Part shown: in pieces, positions 15,354 to 23,673 of the stretch
Position numbering within the stretch: the first letter of the stretch is position 1
Layout: each line of letters begins with the position of its first letter
Origin: Desulfovibrio aminophilus DSM 12254
GTDB taxonomy: Bacteria; Desulfobacterota; Desulfovibrionia; Desulfovibrionales; Desulfovibrionaceae
Length of the DNA stretch: 64,000 nucleotides
Reading direction: 5' to 3'
Assembly (NCBI RefSeq): GCF_000422565.1
Contig: NZ_AUMA01000017.1
Span: 18,650 to 82,649 of the forward strand
Made by a program: the position numbers and the translations under genes
The notes under the pieces: model-generated
The model's database searches: none
Seen by the model: the letters and a program-made list of their open reading frames with translations, nothing else
Told to the model about the DNA's origin: nothing

Positions 15354-16562
15354 TCAGGCGCCGACCGCGGCCGCACGGCAAGGGGGAGTCAGGTACTCCT
15401 TGAGGCTCTCGCCCAGGCGGCGGATGCCCTCCTCGATGTGCTCGGCGTCGGAATTGGAATAGTTCAGGCGCAAGGTGTTCTCGCCCGTCCCGTCCACATA
15501 GAACGGCCGGCCCGGCACGAAGGCGACCTTCCGCGCAATGGCCCGCTCGAAAAGCTCCATGGAGACGCAGCCCTCGGGCAAGGCGGCCCAGAGGAACATG
15601 CCGCCCTCGGGCCGGGTGCAGCGCACCTCCTCCGGGAAGTGCCGCTCGATGGCCTCGACCATGACCTGGCGTTGTTCGCCGTAACACTTGCGGATGCGCG
15701 CGATGTGCGCGTCGATGTCGTAGTCGCGCAGGTAGCGCACGAGAATCCGCTGCACCAGGGTGCTCGTATGCAGATCCGCGGCCTGCTTGGCGATGACGAG
15801 CTTTTCGCGGTAGCGCTTGGGAGCCACCACCCAGCCGATGCGGAATCCCGGGGCCGCGATCTTGGAGAAGGTGCCCAGGAGCAGAGCGCCGTCGCGCATC
15901 AGCGCGGACACGGGCTGCTGGTCCTGACCCAGGAAACGCAATTCTCCGTAGGGGTCGTCCTCCACCAGGGTCACCCTGTTCTCGCGCAGAAGGTCGGCCA
16001 CGGCGCGACGTTTCTCGGCGCTGTAGGTCACGCCGGAGGGATTCTGGAAGTTGGGCACCGCGTAGAAGAATCGCGGCTTTTCACCTCGCAGGGCCCTGGC
16101 CAGCCCGTCCAGGTCCGGGCCGTCGTCGGTCATCTCCACGGTGCGGTAGACTGGGCCGAAGAAGGAAAAGGCCTGAATGGCCCCGAGATAGCCCGGACGT
16201 TCCAGGATGATGGGCGACCCCCGGTCGATGAGCACCTTGCCCACCAGATCCAGGCACTGCTGTGAGCCCGTGGTGATGAGGATGTCGTCGGGGGCCACGT
16301 CCAGGCCCTTCTTAGCCTTGTAGCGTTCGGCGATGCGGGCCCGCAGTTCGGGGTCGCCCTCGGTGGTGGAGTATTGCAGGGCGGAGCGTCCCTGGTCGCG
16401 GAGCACCGCGGCGGCGACTTCGGCCATCTCCTCAACGGGGAACAGGGCCGGATTGGGCAGCCCTCCGGCAAAGGAGATGATCTCGGGATTCGCGGTGACC
16501 TTGAGAATCTCACGGATAAAAGACGGCTGCACCCCGTCCAGGCGGGTGGCGAACTGTGGCAT
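15354..16562 (-). CDS. PLP-dependent aminotransferase, class I/II (2-aminoadipate/LysN-like)
   Basis: The 402-residue fold-type I aminotransferase shows ISFAGGLPNPALFP near the N-terminus, ITTGSQQCLDLV for the PLP phosphate site, FYAVPNFQNPSG with the PLP-contacting Asn, DDPYGELRF, and the Schiff-base lysine in LGTFSKIAAPGFRIGW. The C-terminal arginine lies in NTLRLNYS. This is the MocR-core or LysN type lacking a DNA-binding domain. Broad-range transamination of branched-chain, aromatic or aminoadipate substrates is possible. GGAGGAAAT precedes the ATG at 16562. Confidence 0.86.
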   Translation of the reverse strand: MPQFATRLDGVQPSFIREILKVTANPEIISFAGGLPNPALFPVEEMAEVAAAVLRDQGRSALQYSTTEGDPELRARIAERYKAKKGLDVAPDDILITTGSQQCLDLVGKVLIDRGSPIILERPGYLGAIQAFSFFGPVYRTVEMTDDGPDLDGLARALRGEKPRFFYAVPNFQNPSGVTYSAEKRRAVADLLRENRVTLVEDDPYGELRFLGQDQQPVSALMRDGALLLGTFSKIAAPGFRIGWVVAPKRYREKLVIAKQAADLHTSTLVQRILVRYLRDYDIDAHIARIRKCYGEQRQVMVEAIERHFPEEVRCTRPEGGMFLWAALPEGCVSMELFERAIARKVAFVPGRPFYVDGTGENTLRLNYSNSDAEHIEEGIRRLGESLKEYLTPPCRAAAVGA

Positions 16563-16626
16563 GGATTTCCTCCGGGTAAGCGGAAATTGCTAGCGCGAAT
16601 GGCCGCCCCTGGCAAGGGCGAAGTCC

Positions 16627-18060
16627 TCACCCGCGGCGCGATTTCGGCGGTGGCCCGAGCCGGGCCGGGGAGGCCAGAGGCAGGGTCACGACGAAGATCG
16701 TTCCCCGCTCGGGAGCGCTTTCCACCTCCACCCTTCCCCCGTGGGCCGTGAGCACCGCCCGCACCAGGGACAGGCCCAGGCCCAGGCCGCGCACGGAGCG
16801 GCTCTTGTCGCAACGGAACAGGCGGTCGAAGATGCGCGGCTGATCCGCCGAAGCGATGCCGGGACCGTCGTCGCGCACCCGGATTACGGCCCGGTCGGTG
16901 AATCCCTCCAGGGAAATCTCGACGTTTCCGCCCGGCGGCGTGTATTTCACGGCGTTGTCCAGCAGATTGGCCAAGGCCTGGCGGATGCGTCCGGCGTCGG
17001 CGGTGACGCTCACCGGCTCCGGCAGCCGGGCGCTCAGGGCCACCCCCTTCTCCTCGGCGATGTAGCCGTAGGTCTCGGCCACCTCGGCGACCAGGGCCGT
17101 CAGGTCCACCTCGCGCAACGTGAGCTGCATGACGCCGGTTTCCGCCTCGGAGATGTCCATGAGCGTGTCCAGCATGGTCGCGATCCGTTCGCACTCCTCG
17201 GCGCAGTCCGCCAGAGCCTCCCTGTCGCCCTTGCCGCCGTCCCGGTCACGCAGGGCGGCCTCGATGCCCATGCGCATGCGGGTGATGGGCGTGCGCAGAT
17301 CGTGGGCCGCGTTGTCCAGGGTCTCGCGCATGCCCGTGACCAGTGTGCGGATGCGGTCGAGCATGGCGTTGAACAACCGCACCAGGCCGTCCAGCTCGTC
17401 GCCGCCGCCGCGCATGGGAACCCGCGCATCCAGCTTGCCCTTCTCGATGGCCGTGAGCGTCCGAATGAGATCGCTGACGGGGCGCAGGGTACGCCGGGCC
17501 AAGAGCGTGCCCCCGATGACGCCGAGGATGCCGGTGAAGAGGATGATGCTCAAAAAGACCGTTTGGAAGGTGCCCAGCAGTTCCTCGGTGTCGGAACGGT
17601 CCCGGCCCACCAGAAGCACTGCCCCGCCGGCGATGCGCCGCGCGCCGAGCACGAGTTCGCTCTCCAGCTCGTCGGAGCGCCAGGAAAACCAATGCACGCT
17701 CTCGTCCAGGTTCACCGAGGCGATGTCCGGGGGCACGTCCTCCCACCACAGCGGCGCGGCCTGGGCCAGGACGTTTCCCTGGGAATCGAGCAGGCGCAGA
17801 AAGAAGTCCGTGGAGACCTCGTATTCGGCCTCCTGGCGGATCACGTACAACAGCACGTCCAGACCCTGGTTCTGGGCGATGGCCGCATAATCCATGATCT
17901 TTCCGCTGACGATGCGGCGTTCCTGCTCCCGCACCGTGGCGGAAAGAAAGGAGAAGGTCAGGCCGAACAGCAGAACGGAGCTGAAAAAGAAGACCGCGGC
18001 GTACCAGGCGGTCAGCCGAAGGCTCGTGGAGCGCCAGCGCGCCTCACGGCTTGAGGACAT
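16627..18060 (-). CDS. Sensor histidine kinase
   Basis: The 477-residue membrane kinase has transmembrane helices at about 17-43 and 166-188 flanking a periplasmic sensor of about 120 residues. A HAMP linker follows (about 190-240). The HisKA domain has phospho-acceptor His253 in DNAAHDLRTP, and the HATPase has the N box NLLDNAVKYTPPGG and VRDDGPGIA and GLGLGLSLV. Its start overlaps the 3' end of the response regulator by 17 bp, so the pair is translationally coupled. The signal is unknown. The short proline/arginine-rich C-terminal tail has no domain. Confidence 0.9.
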   Translation of the reverse strand: MSSSREARWRSTSLRLTAWYAAVFFFSSVLLFGLTFSFLSATVREQERRIVSGKIMDYAAIAQNQGLDVLLYVIRQEAEYEVSTDFFLRLLDSQGNVLAQAAPLWWEDVPPDIASVNLDESVHWFSWRSDELESELVLGARRIAGGAVLLVGRDRSDTEELLGTFQTVFLSIILFTGILGVIGGTLLARRTLRPVSDLIRTLTAIEKGKLDARVPMRGGGDELDGLVRLFNAMLDRIRTLVTGMRETLDNAAHDLRTPITRMRMGIEAALRDRDGGKGDREALADCAEECERIATMLDTLMDISEAETGVMQLTLREVDLTALVAEVAETYGYIAEEKGVALSARLPEPVSVTADAGRIRQALANLLDNAVKYTPPGGNVEISLEGFTDRAVIRVRDDGPGIASADQPRIFDRLFRCDKSRSVRGLGLGLSLVRAVLTAHGGRVEVESAPERGTIFVVTLPLASPARLGPPPKSRRG

Positions 18061-18718
18061 ACCCCACGCCCCGCAGGGTGTGCAGCATCTTGTGCTCGTA
18101 ATCCTTGTCCAGCTTGGAACGCAGACGGCAGATCAGGACGTCCACCACGTTGGTTTGGGGGTCGAAGTCATAGTCCCAGACGCTTTCCAGAATCATGCTC
18201 TTGGAGAGCACCGCCCCGCTGTGACGCATGAGATATTCGAGCAAGGCGAACTCCCGGGGTTGCAGCACGATGGGCGTCCCGGCCCGGGTCACTTCGCGGC
18301 TCAGGCGATTCATGCGCAGTTCGCCCACACACATCTCCACCGGCTCCGCGCTGGAACGGGAGGAGCGACGGACCAGGGCTTGCACCCGGGCCAGCAACTC
18401 GGCGAAGGCGAACGGCTTGGGCAGGTAGTCGTCGCCCCCCGCGCGCAGTCCCCGCACACGGTCATCCACGGTACGCTTGGCCGAAAGGATGATGACCGGC
18501 GTCTCGCGGCCAACGGCCCGCATTTCCTCAATGAGCCGCAGTCCGTCCATGCCCGGCAGCATGATGTCGATCACGGCCGCGTCATGATTTTTCGCCTTGG
18601 CCAGGCGCAGCCCCTCCGGCCCGGTGGTCGCGTGCTCCACCTCATATCCGCTCTCACGCATGCCCGCGATGATGAATTCCGCGATCTTGGCGTCGTCCTC
18701 GACGAGCAACAACTCCAT
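18044..18718 (-). CDS. OmpR/PhoB-family response regulator
   Basis: The 224-residue protein has an N-terminal receiver (Asp8-Asp9, phospho-acceptor Asp51 in VIDIMLPGMDG, Lys in YLPKPFAF). A C-terminal winged helix (about 128-222) ends with DVLICRLRSKLD and RGVGYVLKP. The ATG at 18718 has GGAGG 7 bp upstream. It is cotranscribed with the histidine kinase and divergent from the small PsiF-like secreted protein, a plausible target across the 174-bp shared promoter region. Confidence 0.92.
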   Translation of the reverse strand: MELLLVEDDAKIAEFIIAGMRESGYEVEHATTGPEGLRLAKAKNHDAAVIDIMLPGMDGLRLIEEMRAVGRETPVIILSAKRTVDDRVRGLRAGGDDYLPKPFAFAELLARVQALVRRSSRSSAEPVEMCVGELRMNRLSREVTRAGTPIVLQPREFALLEYLMRHSGAVLSKSMILESVWDYDFDPQTNVVDVLICRLRSKLDKDYEHKMLHTLRGVGYVLKP

Positions 18719-18892
18719 GACAAACCTCCATGGGCCGGACGCCCGGACGAAACCTAGCATGCCGAACAACGGCGTCAATCCGGCGCACGGGAACTTACCC
18801 AGGTGTAATCCTGGCGCAAGGCGCTTGCAATATGTGTGCAGTAGAAGCGTTGAAAACATGCGCGCACCCGCCGCGCGAAGGAGTCCGAAAAC

Positions 18893-19078
18893 ATGAAGAA
18901 GACCATCGTGTTCGCCATGATCTTGAGCCTGCTCTGCGCCGCCCCGGCCTTCGCCGCCACCAAGAAGGCCGACCCCACGGCCGCCTGTGAGAAACTGGCC
19001 GCCAAGAAACACATCCCCGAGGACAAAAAGGCGGATTATGTGAACAAGTGCGTCAAGAAACGCCAGGCGAAGAAGTAG
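18893..19078 (+). CDS. Small secreted PsiF-repeat-like protein
   Basis: The 61-residue precursor has a signal peptide with a cleavage site after AFA (MKKTIVFAMILSLL... AAPAFA|A). The mature 40 residues are very basic, with ACEKLAAKKHIPEDKKADYV and CVKKR; two cysteines about 20 residues apart match the spacing of a PsiF repeat. The function of such repeats is unknown. AAGGAG lies upstream of the ATG. It is divergently transcribed from the OmpR-type system and may be controlled by it. Confidence 0.72.
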   Translation: MKKTIVFAMILSLLCAAPAFAATKKADPTAACEKLAAKKHIPEDKKADYVNKCVKKRQAKK

Positions 19079-19150
19079 AAGCCTCCGGGCGTTCGCCTGC
19101 GTTTCCCCGCCATGCGCCCGCGGGCAGCGGACATGGCCTCCTCCCCCCGC

Positions 19151-19179
19151 CGGGAACCGTATGCGACGGACGGTTCCCG
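19151..19179 (+). terminator. Hairpin, probable terminator of the PsiF-like gene
   Basis: CGGGAACCGT (19151-19160) pairs perfectly with ACGGTTCCCG (19170-19179). Only a short pyrimidine stretch (CCCTCTTC) follows, so the termination strength is uncertain. Confidence 0.5.
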
Positions 19180-19200
19180 GCCCTCTTCGCGAAATGAGAA

Positions 19201-19226
19201 CGGGGGGCCGGTCGACCGGCCCCCCG
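19201..19226 (-). terminator. 26-bp perfect palindrome, probable terminator for the 19255-19608 gene
   Basis: Bases 19201-19226 are fully self-complementary around a central GTCGAC with G/C runs on both sides. On the minus strand TTCTCATTT follows, which is compatible with termination 29 bp after the stop codon of the unknown gene upstream. It forms a hairpin in RNA of either strand. Confidence 0.6.
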
Positions 19227-19254
19227 CGCGAGGAGAGTGGATGGAGTGGAGGGA

Positions 19255-19608
19255 TCAATTGGAAAGTTGGTTCTTCAGCCAAGTCTTCACTTCCTCGTTG
19301 GGCGGGAACACACCCTTGAGGTGCCCGACGTCGTCCAGGAAACGCTCCCTCAGCCCCTCGGGAAGGTCCATGCTCAACAACTCACGGGCCTCCTCCGAGT
19401 TGCGTCGGACCAGTATCACACGCGGCACCTCGTCCCAGGTGTAAACCACGAAATAGTTGCTGTAGTCCTCCTTGGAGCGCACGGGTTGCCGGACGCCGCT
19501 GTCGCCGTTCCAGCAGTTGTTGCCCCACTCCAGGTAGAGCGTCACGGCATCCCAAGGAGTCATGTTCCAGTCGATCTCGAGATTGCGGTATTCGTTCAGG
19601 GCGTTCAT
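19255..19608 (-). CDS. Conserved small acidic protein of unknown function
   Basis: The 117-residue protein is rich in Trp, Asn and acidic residues and has no signal peptide. It shows MNALNEYRNLEIDWNMTP, then AVTLYLEWGNN, DYSNYFVVYTWDEVPRVILV and a helical acidic C-terminus (NEEVKTWLKNQLSN). I recall near-identical openings in Desulfovibrio hypothetical proteins but know no function. GGGAG precedes the ATG. On the minus strand a consensus TTGACA occurs at 19686-19691 within an AT-rich leader, and a strong palindrome follows the gene. It therefore looks like a well-expressed single gene. Confidence 0.72.
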   Translation of the reverse strand: MNALNEYRNLEIDWNMTPWDAVTLYLEWGNNCWNGDSGVRQPVRSKEDYSNYFVVYTWDEVPRVILVRRNSEEARELLSMDLPEGLRERFLDDVGHLKGVFPPNEEVKTWLKNQLSN

Positions 19609-19812
19609 GGCTTTCTCCCTTGCCGCCCCTTGCGAAGCGGCTTTTCTCGTTCACGTGATAATATCAATAACTGTTCTTAATTAAATGTCAAGCTCAAAAG
19701 AAGCAGAAAAAACAGCTCGCCTGGCGGCTGTCGAAAATCATTGCGTTTTCAACGGGCTGCTGTGAAACTGCCACCCGTTTCGCACCACCACGATCCAAGC
19801 TTTGGAGTGCAG

Positions 19813-21249
19813 ATGCAAAATAAACGGCGGCTCATCACTCTGATCTGCCTGTTGCTGGGATTCGGATACGCCGGAATCAGCCTGATCAACTATCAGACCG
19901 CGCGAACCGCCATCCGCGAGGCCATCGTCGGCGCGGAACTGCCGTTGACCTCGGACAACATCTATTCCGAGATTCAGAAGGATCTCATCCGTCCCGTCTT
20001 CGTCTCCTCCATGATGGCTCATGACACCTTCGTACGCGACTGGGTTCTGGCCGGGGAAAAGGACGTGGATCGAATGACCCGCTACCTGGCGGAGGTCCGC
20101 GCCCGCTACGGAACCATCACCAGCTTCTTCGTCTCGGATCAGAGCCACGTCTACTACCACGCGGACGGCGTTCTCAAACACGTGCGCCAGGGGGAATGGC
20201 GCGACGAATGGTACTTCCGCGTTCGCACCCTGCGTGAACCCTATGAAATCAACGTGGATGTGGATATGGCCAACCGGGACGCCCTGACCATCTTCGTCAA
20301 CCACCGCGTGGCGGACTACGAGGGGCATTTCATCGGCGCCACGGGCGTGGGCCTGACCGTCCACTCCGTCCGCCGTCTCATCGACGTCTATCAGCTGCGC
20401 TACAACCGGGGCATCCTCTTCGTGGCTCCCGACGGCAAGGTCATGCTCTCCACGCGGGGCGGCCCGCCTGCCGGCGCGGACCTGCACAAGATCGAAGGAT
20501 TTTCCTCCATCGCCGATTCCGTTCTCAAGGAAAAACGCGGCAGCTTCCAGTACACGAAGAACGGCCGGGAATACCTGGTCAACGCGCGATTCATCCCCGA
20601 GCTGAACTGGTACCTGTTGGTGGAGAAATGGGAGGACGAAGCCCTGGCCGACATCCGCCGCGTCCTCGTCGTCAACCTGGGGTTGTGCGCCGTGATCACG
20701 GCCTTGGTGATCCTGGCCGTGAGCCTGACCATCAACCGCTATCAGAGCCGCCTGGAGGAAATGGCCACCGTGGACAAGCTCACGGGCCTGGCCAACCGGC
20801 AGGCTTTCGACATCCTCCTGGAGCAGGCTTTCAAGGAGGCCCGGCGCGACGGCACGCCCCTGTCCCTGCTGCTGGTGGATATCGACGACTTCAAGGACAT
20901 CAACGACCAACATGGGCACTTGGCCGGAGACGCCGTCATCCGCCATGTGGCCGAGATCGCCCGCCAGTGCGTGCGCGAATCCGACCTTCTCTGCCGCTGG
21001 GGCGGCGAAGAATACCTGGCGGCGCTACGCGGCTGCGGCCGAGAACAGGCACTGACTCTGGCGGAGAGCATCCGCGCCCGGATTCAACAGGCCGGGGAGG
21101 ACGAACCGGGCCCCTTCCAAGGCCTGACCGTGAGCATCGGCGTGGCGACCCTGCATACGGGCGACACGCCGGACAGCCTGTTCCGGCGTTCCGACTCGGC
21201 GCTCTATGCGGCCAAGGCCGACGGACGCAACAAGGTCCGCGCGGCCTGA
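19813..21249 (+). CDS. Membrane diguanylate cyclase with periplasmic Cache-type sensor
   Basis: The 478-residue protein has a membrane helix at about 6-24 and a large periplasmic region (about 25-290) of double-Cache type (VSDQSHVYYHADGV, GHFIGATGVGLTVHSVRRL). A second helix lies at about 300-320. The C-terminal GGDEF domain carries RWGGEEYLAAL as the active site. An inhibitory I-site RESD lies five residues before it. It makes c-di-GMP in response to a periplasmic small molecule. The ATG at 19813 has TTGGAG upstream. Confidence 0.88.
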   Translation: MQNKRRLITLICLLLGFGYAGISLINYQTARTAIREAIVGAELPLTSDNIYSEIQKDLIRPVFVSSMMAHDTFVRDWVLAGEKDVDRMTRYLAEVRARYGTITSFFVSDQSHVYYHADGVLKHVRQGEWRDEWYFRVRTLREPYEINVDVDMANRDALTIFVNHRVADYEGHFIGATGVGLTVHSVRRLIDVYQLRYNRGILFVAPDGKVMLSTRGGPPAGADLHKIEGFSSIADSVLKEKRGSFQYTKNGREYLVNARFIPELNWYLLVEKWEDEALADIRRVLVVNLGLCAVITALVILAVSLTINRYQSRLEEMATVDKLTGLANRQAFDILLEQAFKEARRDGTPLSLLLVDIDDFKDINDQHGHLAGDAVIRHVAEIARQCVRESDLLCRWGGEEYLAALRGCGREQALTLAESIRARIQQAGEDEPGPFQGLTVSIGVATLHTGDTPDSLFRRSDSALYAAKADGRNKVRAA

Positions 21250-21265
21250 AGCCCTGGACGGGGGG

Positions 21266-21433
21266 CTATTCCTTGTCCGGGGACCAGTCGGGATCGTGGT
21301 ACTTGGCGGGATTGTAGAGGCGCCAGTCGGACTTGTCCTCGTACTTCTCGTCGGCTCCCGGGAAAGGGACGTAGACGCGATGTTCGGAAGACTGGGATTC
21401 CTGTTCGGCGGCGCAATCTGGACGGTCGTTCAT
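21266..21433 (-). CDS. Small hydrophilic protein of unknown function
   Basis: The 55-residue product starts MNDRPDCAAEQ and is rich in Asp, Glu and Pro. Tyr and Trp occur in the C-terminal half (DWRLYNPAKYHDPDWSPDKE). The start at 21433 follows GAGG; an in-frame start at 21460 is also possible. It overlaps no other gene and lies between the diguanylate cyclase end and the fumarase terminator. The amino-acid bias supports a real short gene, but no family is recognised. Confidence 0.45.
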   Translation of the reverse strand: MNDRPDCAAEQESQSSEHRVYVPFPGADEKYEDKSDWRLYNPAKYHDPDWSPDKE

Positions 21434-21470
21434 CGGAAACCTCGAAGACTCCTGGACCAAGGCATGTCGT

Positions 21471-21502
21471 AAAAAAAGGGCGACCCAACCGGCGGGCCGC
21501 CC
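21471..21502 (-). terminator. Terminator of the frd-fumarase operon
   Basis: GGGCG-A-CCC (21478-21486) pairs with GGG-C-CGCCC (21494-21502) around a 7-nt loop with one mismatch. On the minus strand seven T residues follow directly. It lies 14 bp after the stop of the fumarase beta gene. Confidence 0.82.
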
Positions 21503-21516
21503 TCTTCATGTCGCGC

Positions 21517-22071
21517 TTACCCCGCGCTGTCAAGCTTCGGTTTGGCGTAGAGTTCGCCCCCGAAGGCGTCATTGACCACAAGCAGGGGAAAGTCCTTCAC
21601 TTTCATGGCCCGCACCGCTTCCGGCCCGAGATCTTCGTAGGCGATGACCCTGGAGGCCTCGATGCGCTGAGACAACAGCGCGCCGGCGCCGCCCGTGGCC
21701 CCCAGATACACGGCTCTATGCTCACGCAGGGCCTGCTTGACCTCTTCGCTGCGCTTGCCCTTGCCTATCGTGGCTTTGAGGCCCAGGGCATGCAGCCTGG
21801 GAGCGTAGGAGTCCATGCGGTAGCTGGTGGTGGGACCGGCCGAACCGATGGGGCGGCCCGGAGGCGCGGGAGAGGGGCCCACGTAGTAGATGGCCGCGCC
21901 CTCGATGGGGAACGGCGACTCCTCGCCCCGGTCCAGGGCCTCCATGATCTTCTTGTGCGCCGCGTCGCGCGCGGAATAGATCACCCCGGACAGGAGCACC
22001 ACGTCCCCGGCCCGAAGCTTCAGGATGTCCTCGTCGTTCAGCGGCGTCTGGAGCCTGTGCGTCGTGCTCAC
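21517..22071 (-). CDS. Class I fumarate hydratase, beta (C-terminal) subunit
   Basis: The 184-residue protein corresponds to the C-terminal swivelling domain of FumA-type enzymes. It shows GDVVLLSGVIYSARDAAHKK, IYYVGPSPAPPGRPIGSAGP, then TSYRMD and GATGGAGALLSQ. With the alpha subunit it interconverts malate and fumarate. It starts at a GTG (22071) that overlaps the alpha stop codon (GTGA), preceded by GAGGAGG, so the two are translationally coupled. It is the last gene of the frdCAB-fumarase operon. Confidence 0.92.
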   Translation of the reverse strand: MSTTHRLQTPLNDEDILKLRAGDVVLLSGVIYSARDAAHKKIMEALDRGEESPFPIEGAAIYYVGPSPAPPGRPIGSAGPTTSYRMDSYAPRLHALGLKATIGKGKRSEEVKQALREHRAVYLGATGGAGALLSQRIEASRVIAYEDLGPEAVRAMKVKDFPLLVVNDAFGGELYAKPKLDSAG

Positions 22072-22904
22072 AGTTCCACCTCCTCGTGACGGGCCGAGTG
22101 GCACTGCACATTCACGGCCAGCGGCAGACTGGCGATGTGGCAGGGGGCCACGGCGATCTTCACGGCCAGCACCGTGGTCTCGCCACCCAGGCCCATGGGG
22201 CCGATGCCGAGCTTGTTCACCTCGGCCAGCAGCTCCTTCTCCATTTCCGCGATCTTCGAATCCGGATGCACGTCGTCGAGCTTGCGCAAGAGCGCCTTCT
22301 TGGCCAGCTTGGGCGCCAGCTCGAAGTTTCCGCCGATGCCGATGCCCAGGATGGTCGGCGGGCAGGGATTGGGTCCGGCCTCGGCCACGCGCTGGATCAC
22401 GAACTTCTTGATCCCTTCCCAACCCTGGGCCGGGGCCAGGAAGGTCATCCGGCTCATGTTCTCCGCGCCGCCGCCCTTGGCCATGAAGGCGATTCTGAGA
22501 TGGTCGCCGGGCGTCAGATCCAGGTTGATCACGGCCGGGGAGTTGTCGCCGGTATTCTCGCGGCTCAACGGATCGCAGGAGGACTTGCGCAGGTAGCCCT
22601 CGCGGTAGCCCCGACGCATGCCCTCCTCGATGGCCTCGTTCAGGCCGCCCCCGATGATCTTCACATCCTCGCCCAACTCCACGAAAAACACGGCAAGGCC
22701 GGTGTCCTGGCACAGGGGGAGTCTGGTCTCCAGGGCCAGATCCGCGTTCTCCAGCAACTGCCGAAATATCTCCTTGGCCGCACCCGTTTCCCGGGAATGA
22801 CACTCCTCAAGCTTTCGGCGCACGTCCTCGGGCAGTCGGGTGTTGGCCGACACGCACATCCGCGCCACGGCCGCCGCGATGTCCGACGCCTTGACCTCTC
22901 GCAT
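22068..22904 (-). CDS. Class I fumarate hydratase, alpha (N-terminal, [4Fe-4S]) subunit
   Basis: The 278-residue catalytic subunit has likely cluster ligands Cys65 (LPLCQDTG), Cys181 (NPCPPTILG) and Cys255 (APCHIASLPLA). A glycine-rich GIGIGGNFE and GPMGLGGETT also fit the family. The cluster makes it oxygen-labile, in keeping with an anaerobe. It lies 28 bp after frdB, so fumarase and fumarate reductase are made together for the malate-fumarate-succinate branch. Confidence 0.93.
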   Translation of the reverse strand: MREVKASDIAAAVARMCVSANTRLPEDVRRKLEECHSRETGAAKEIFRQLLENADLALETRLPLCQDTGLAVFFVELGEDVKIIGGGLNEAIEEGMRRGYREGYLRKSSCDPLSRENTGDNSPAVINLDLTPGDHLRIAFMAKGGGAENMSRMTFLAPAQGWEGIKKFVIQRVAEAGPNPCPPTILGIGIGGNFELAPKLAKKALLRKLDDVHPDSKIAEMEKELLAEVNKLGIGPMGLGGETTVLAVKIAVAPCHIASLPLAVNVQCHSARHEEVEL

Positions 22905-22932
22905 GGGATCTCCTTTTTCCAGTGACGTCCCG

Positions 22933-23670
22933 CTACTTCCTGAAGATGTTCTTCAGGGCGGTGATGCCCATCTTCCGGCGCAGGAAGCCGAGTTGGTTCT
23001 GCAAGGGCAGGTGCTTGGGGCAGACGTCCTCGCAGGCCAGCAGGCCCATGCAGCCGAATATGCCGTGATCGTTGCCGATGATGTCGTAGTACTCCTGATC
23101 AGTGCGCTCGTCGCGGGGGTCGATGACGAAGCGGGCGATGCGGTTCAGCGCCACAGCGCCGAGAAAGTCCTGGCGCATGCGAGCCGTGCCGCAGGCGGAC
23201 ACGCAGCAGCCGCACTCCACGCAGCGGTCCAGCTCGTAGATGCCCTCAGCCGTGGCGTTGTCCATGCGCTCTTCCAGGGCCGAGGGATCAAAGGTCTTCT
23301 TGGTGTGGATCCAGGATTCCACGGTGTTGTACATCTCGCGGAACCAGGAGCCGGTGTCCACCGAGAGATCGCCCACCAGGCGGAATACGGGCAGCGGCAG
23401 AAGCGTCACGTCCGTGGCCAGATCCTTGGTCTTGGTGTGGCAGGCCAGACCGGGACGGCCGTTGATGACCATGCCGCAAGAGCCGCAGATGCCTGCCCGG
23501 CAGCAGAAATCGAATTGCAGGGAGGAGTCCTGTTCCTCGCGGATGCGGTTGAGCGCGATGAACAGGGTCATGGAATCCGTCTCCTCCAGGACGAAGGTGT
23601 CGGTATGCGGCACGGACTCCGGATCCTGGGGGTTGTAACGGAAGATGTTGAACTGGAGCAGTCGGCCCAT
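22933..23670 (-). CDS. frdB: Fumarate reductase iron-sulfur subunit
   Basis: The 245-residue protein has an N-terminal plant-type [2Fe-2S] domain (CCRAGICGSCGMVINGRPG, with a further Cys in LACHTK). The C-terminal domain carries CVECGCCVSAC and CMGLLACEDVCPKHLP for the [4Fe-4S] and [3Fe-4S] clusters. It wires electrons from the diheme FrdC to the FAD in FrdA. AGGAGTAACCC precedes the ATG. It lies 3 bp after frdA. Confidence 0.95.
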   Translation of the reverse strand: MGRLLQFNIFRYNPQDPESVPHTDTFVLEETDSMTLFIALNRIREEQDSSLQFDFCCRAGICGSCGMVINGRPGLACHTKTKDLATDVTLLPLPVFRLVGDLSVDTGSWFREMYNTVESWIHTKKTFDPSALEERMDNATAEGIYELDRCVECGCCVSACGTARMRQDFLGAVALNRIARFVIDPRDERTDQEYYDIIGNDHGIFGCMGLLACEDVCPKHLPLQNQLGFLRRKMGITALKNIFRK

Positions 23671-23673
23671 GGG

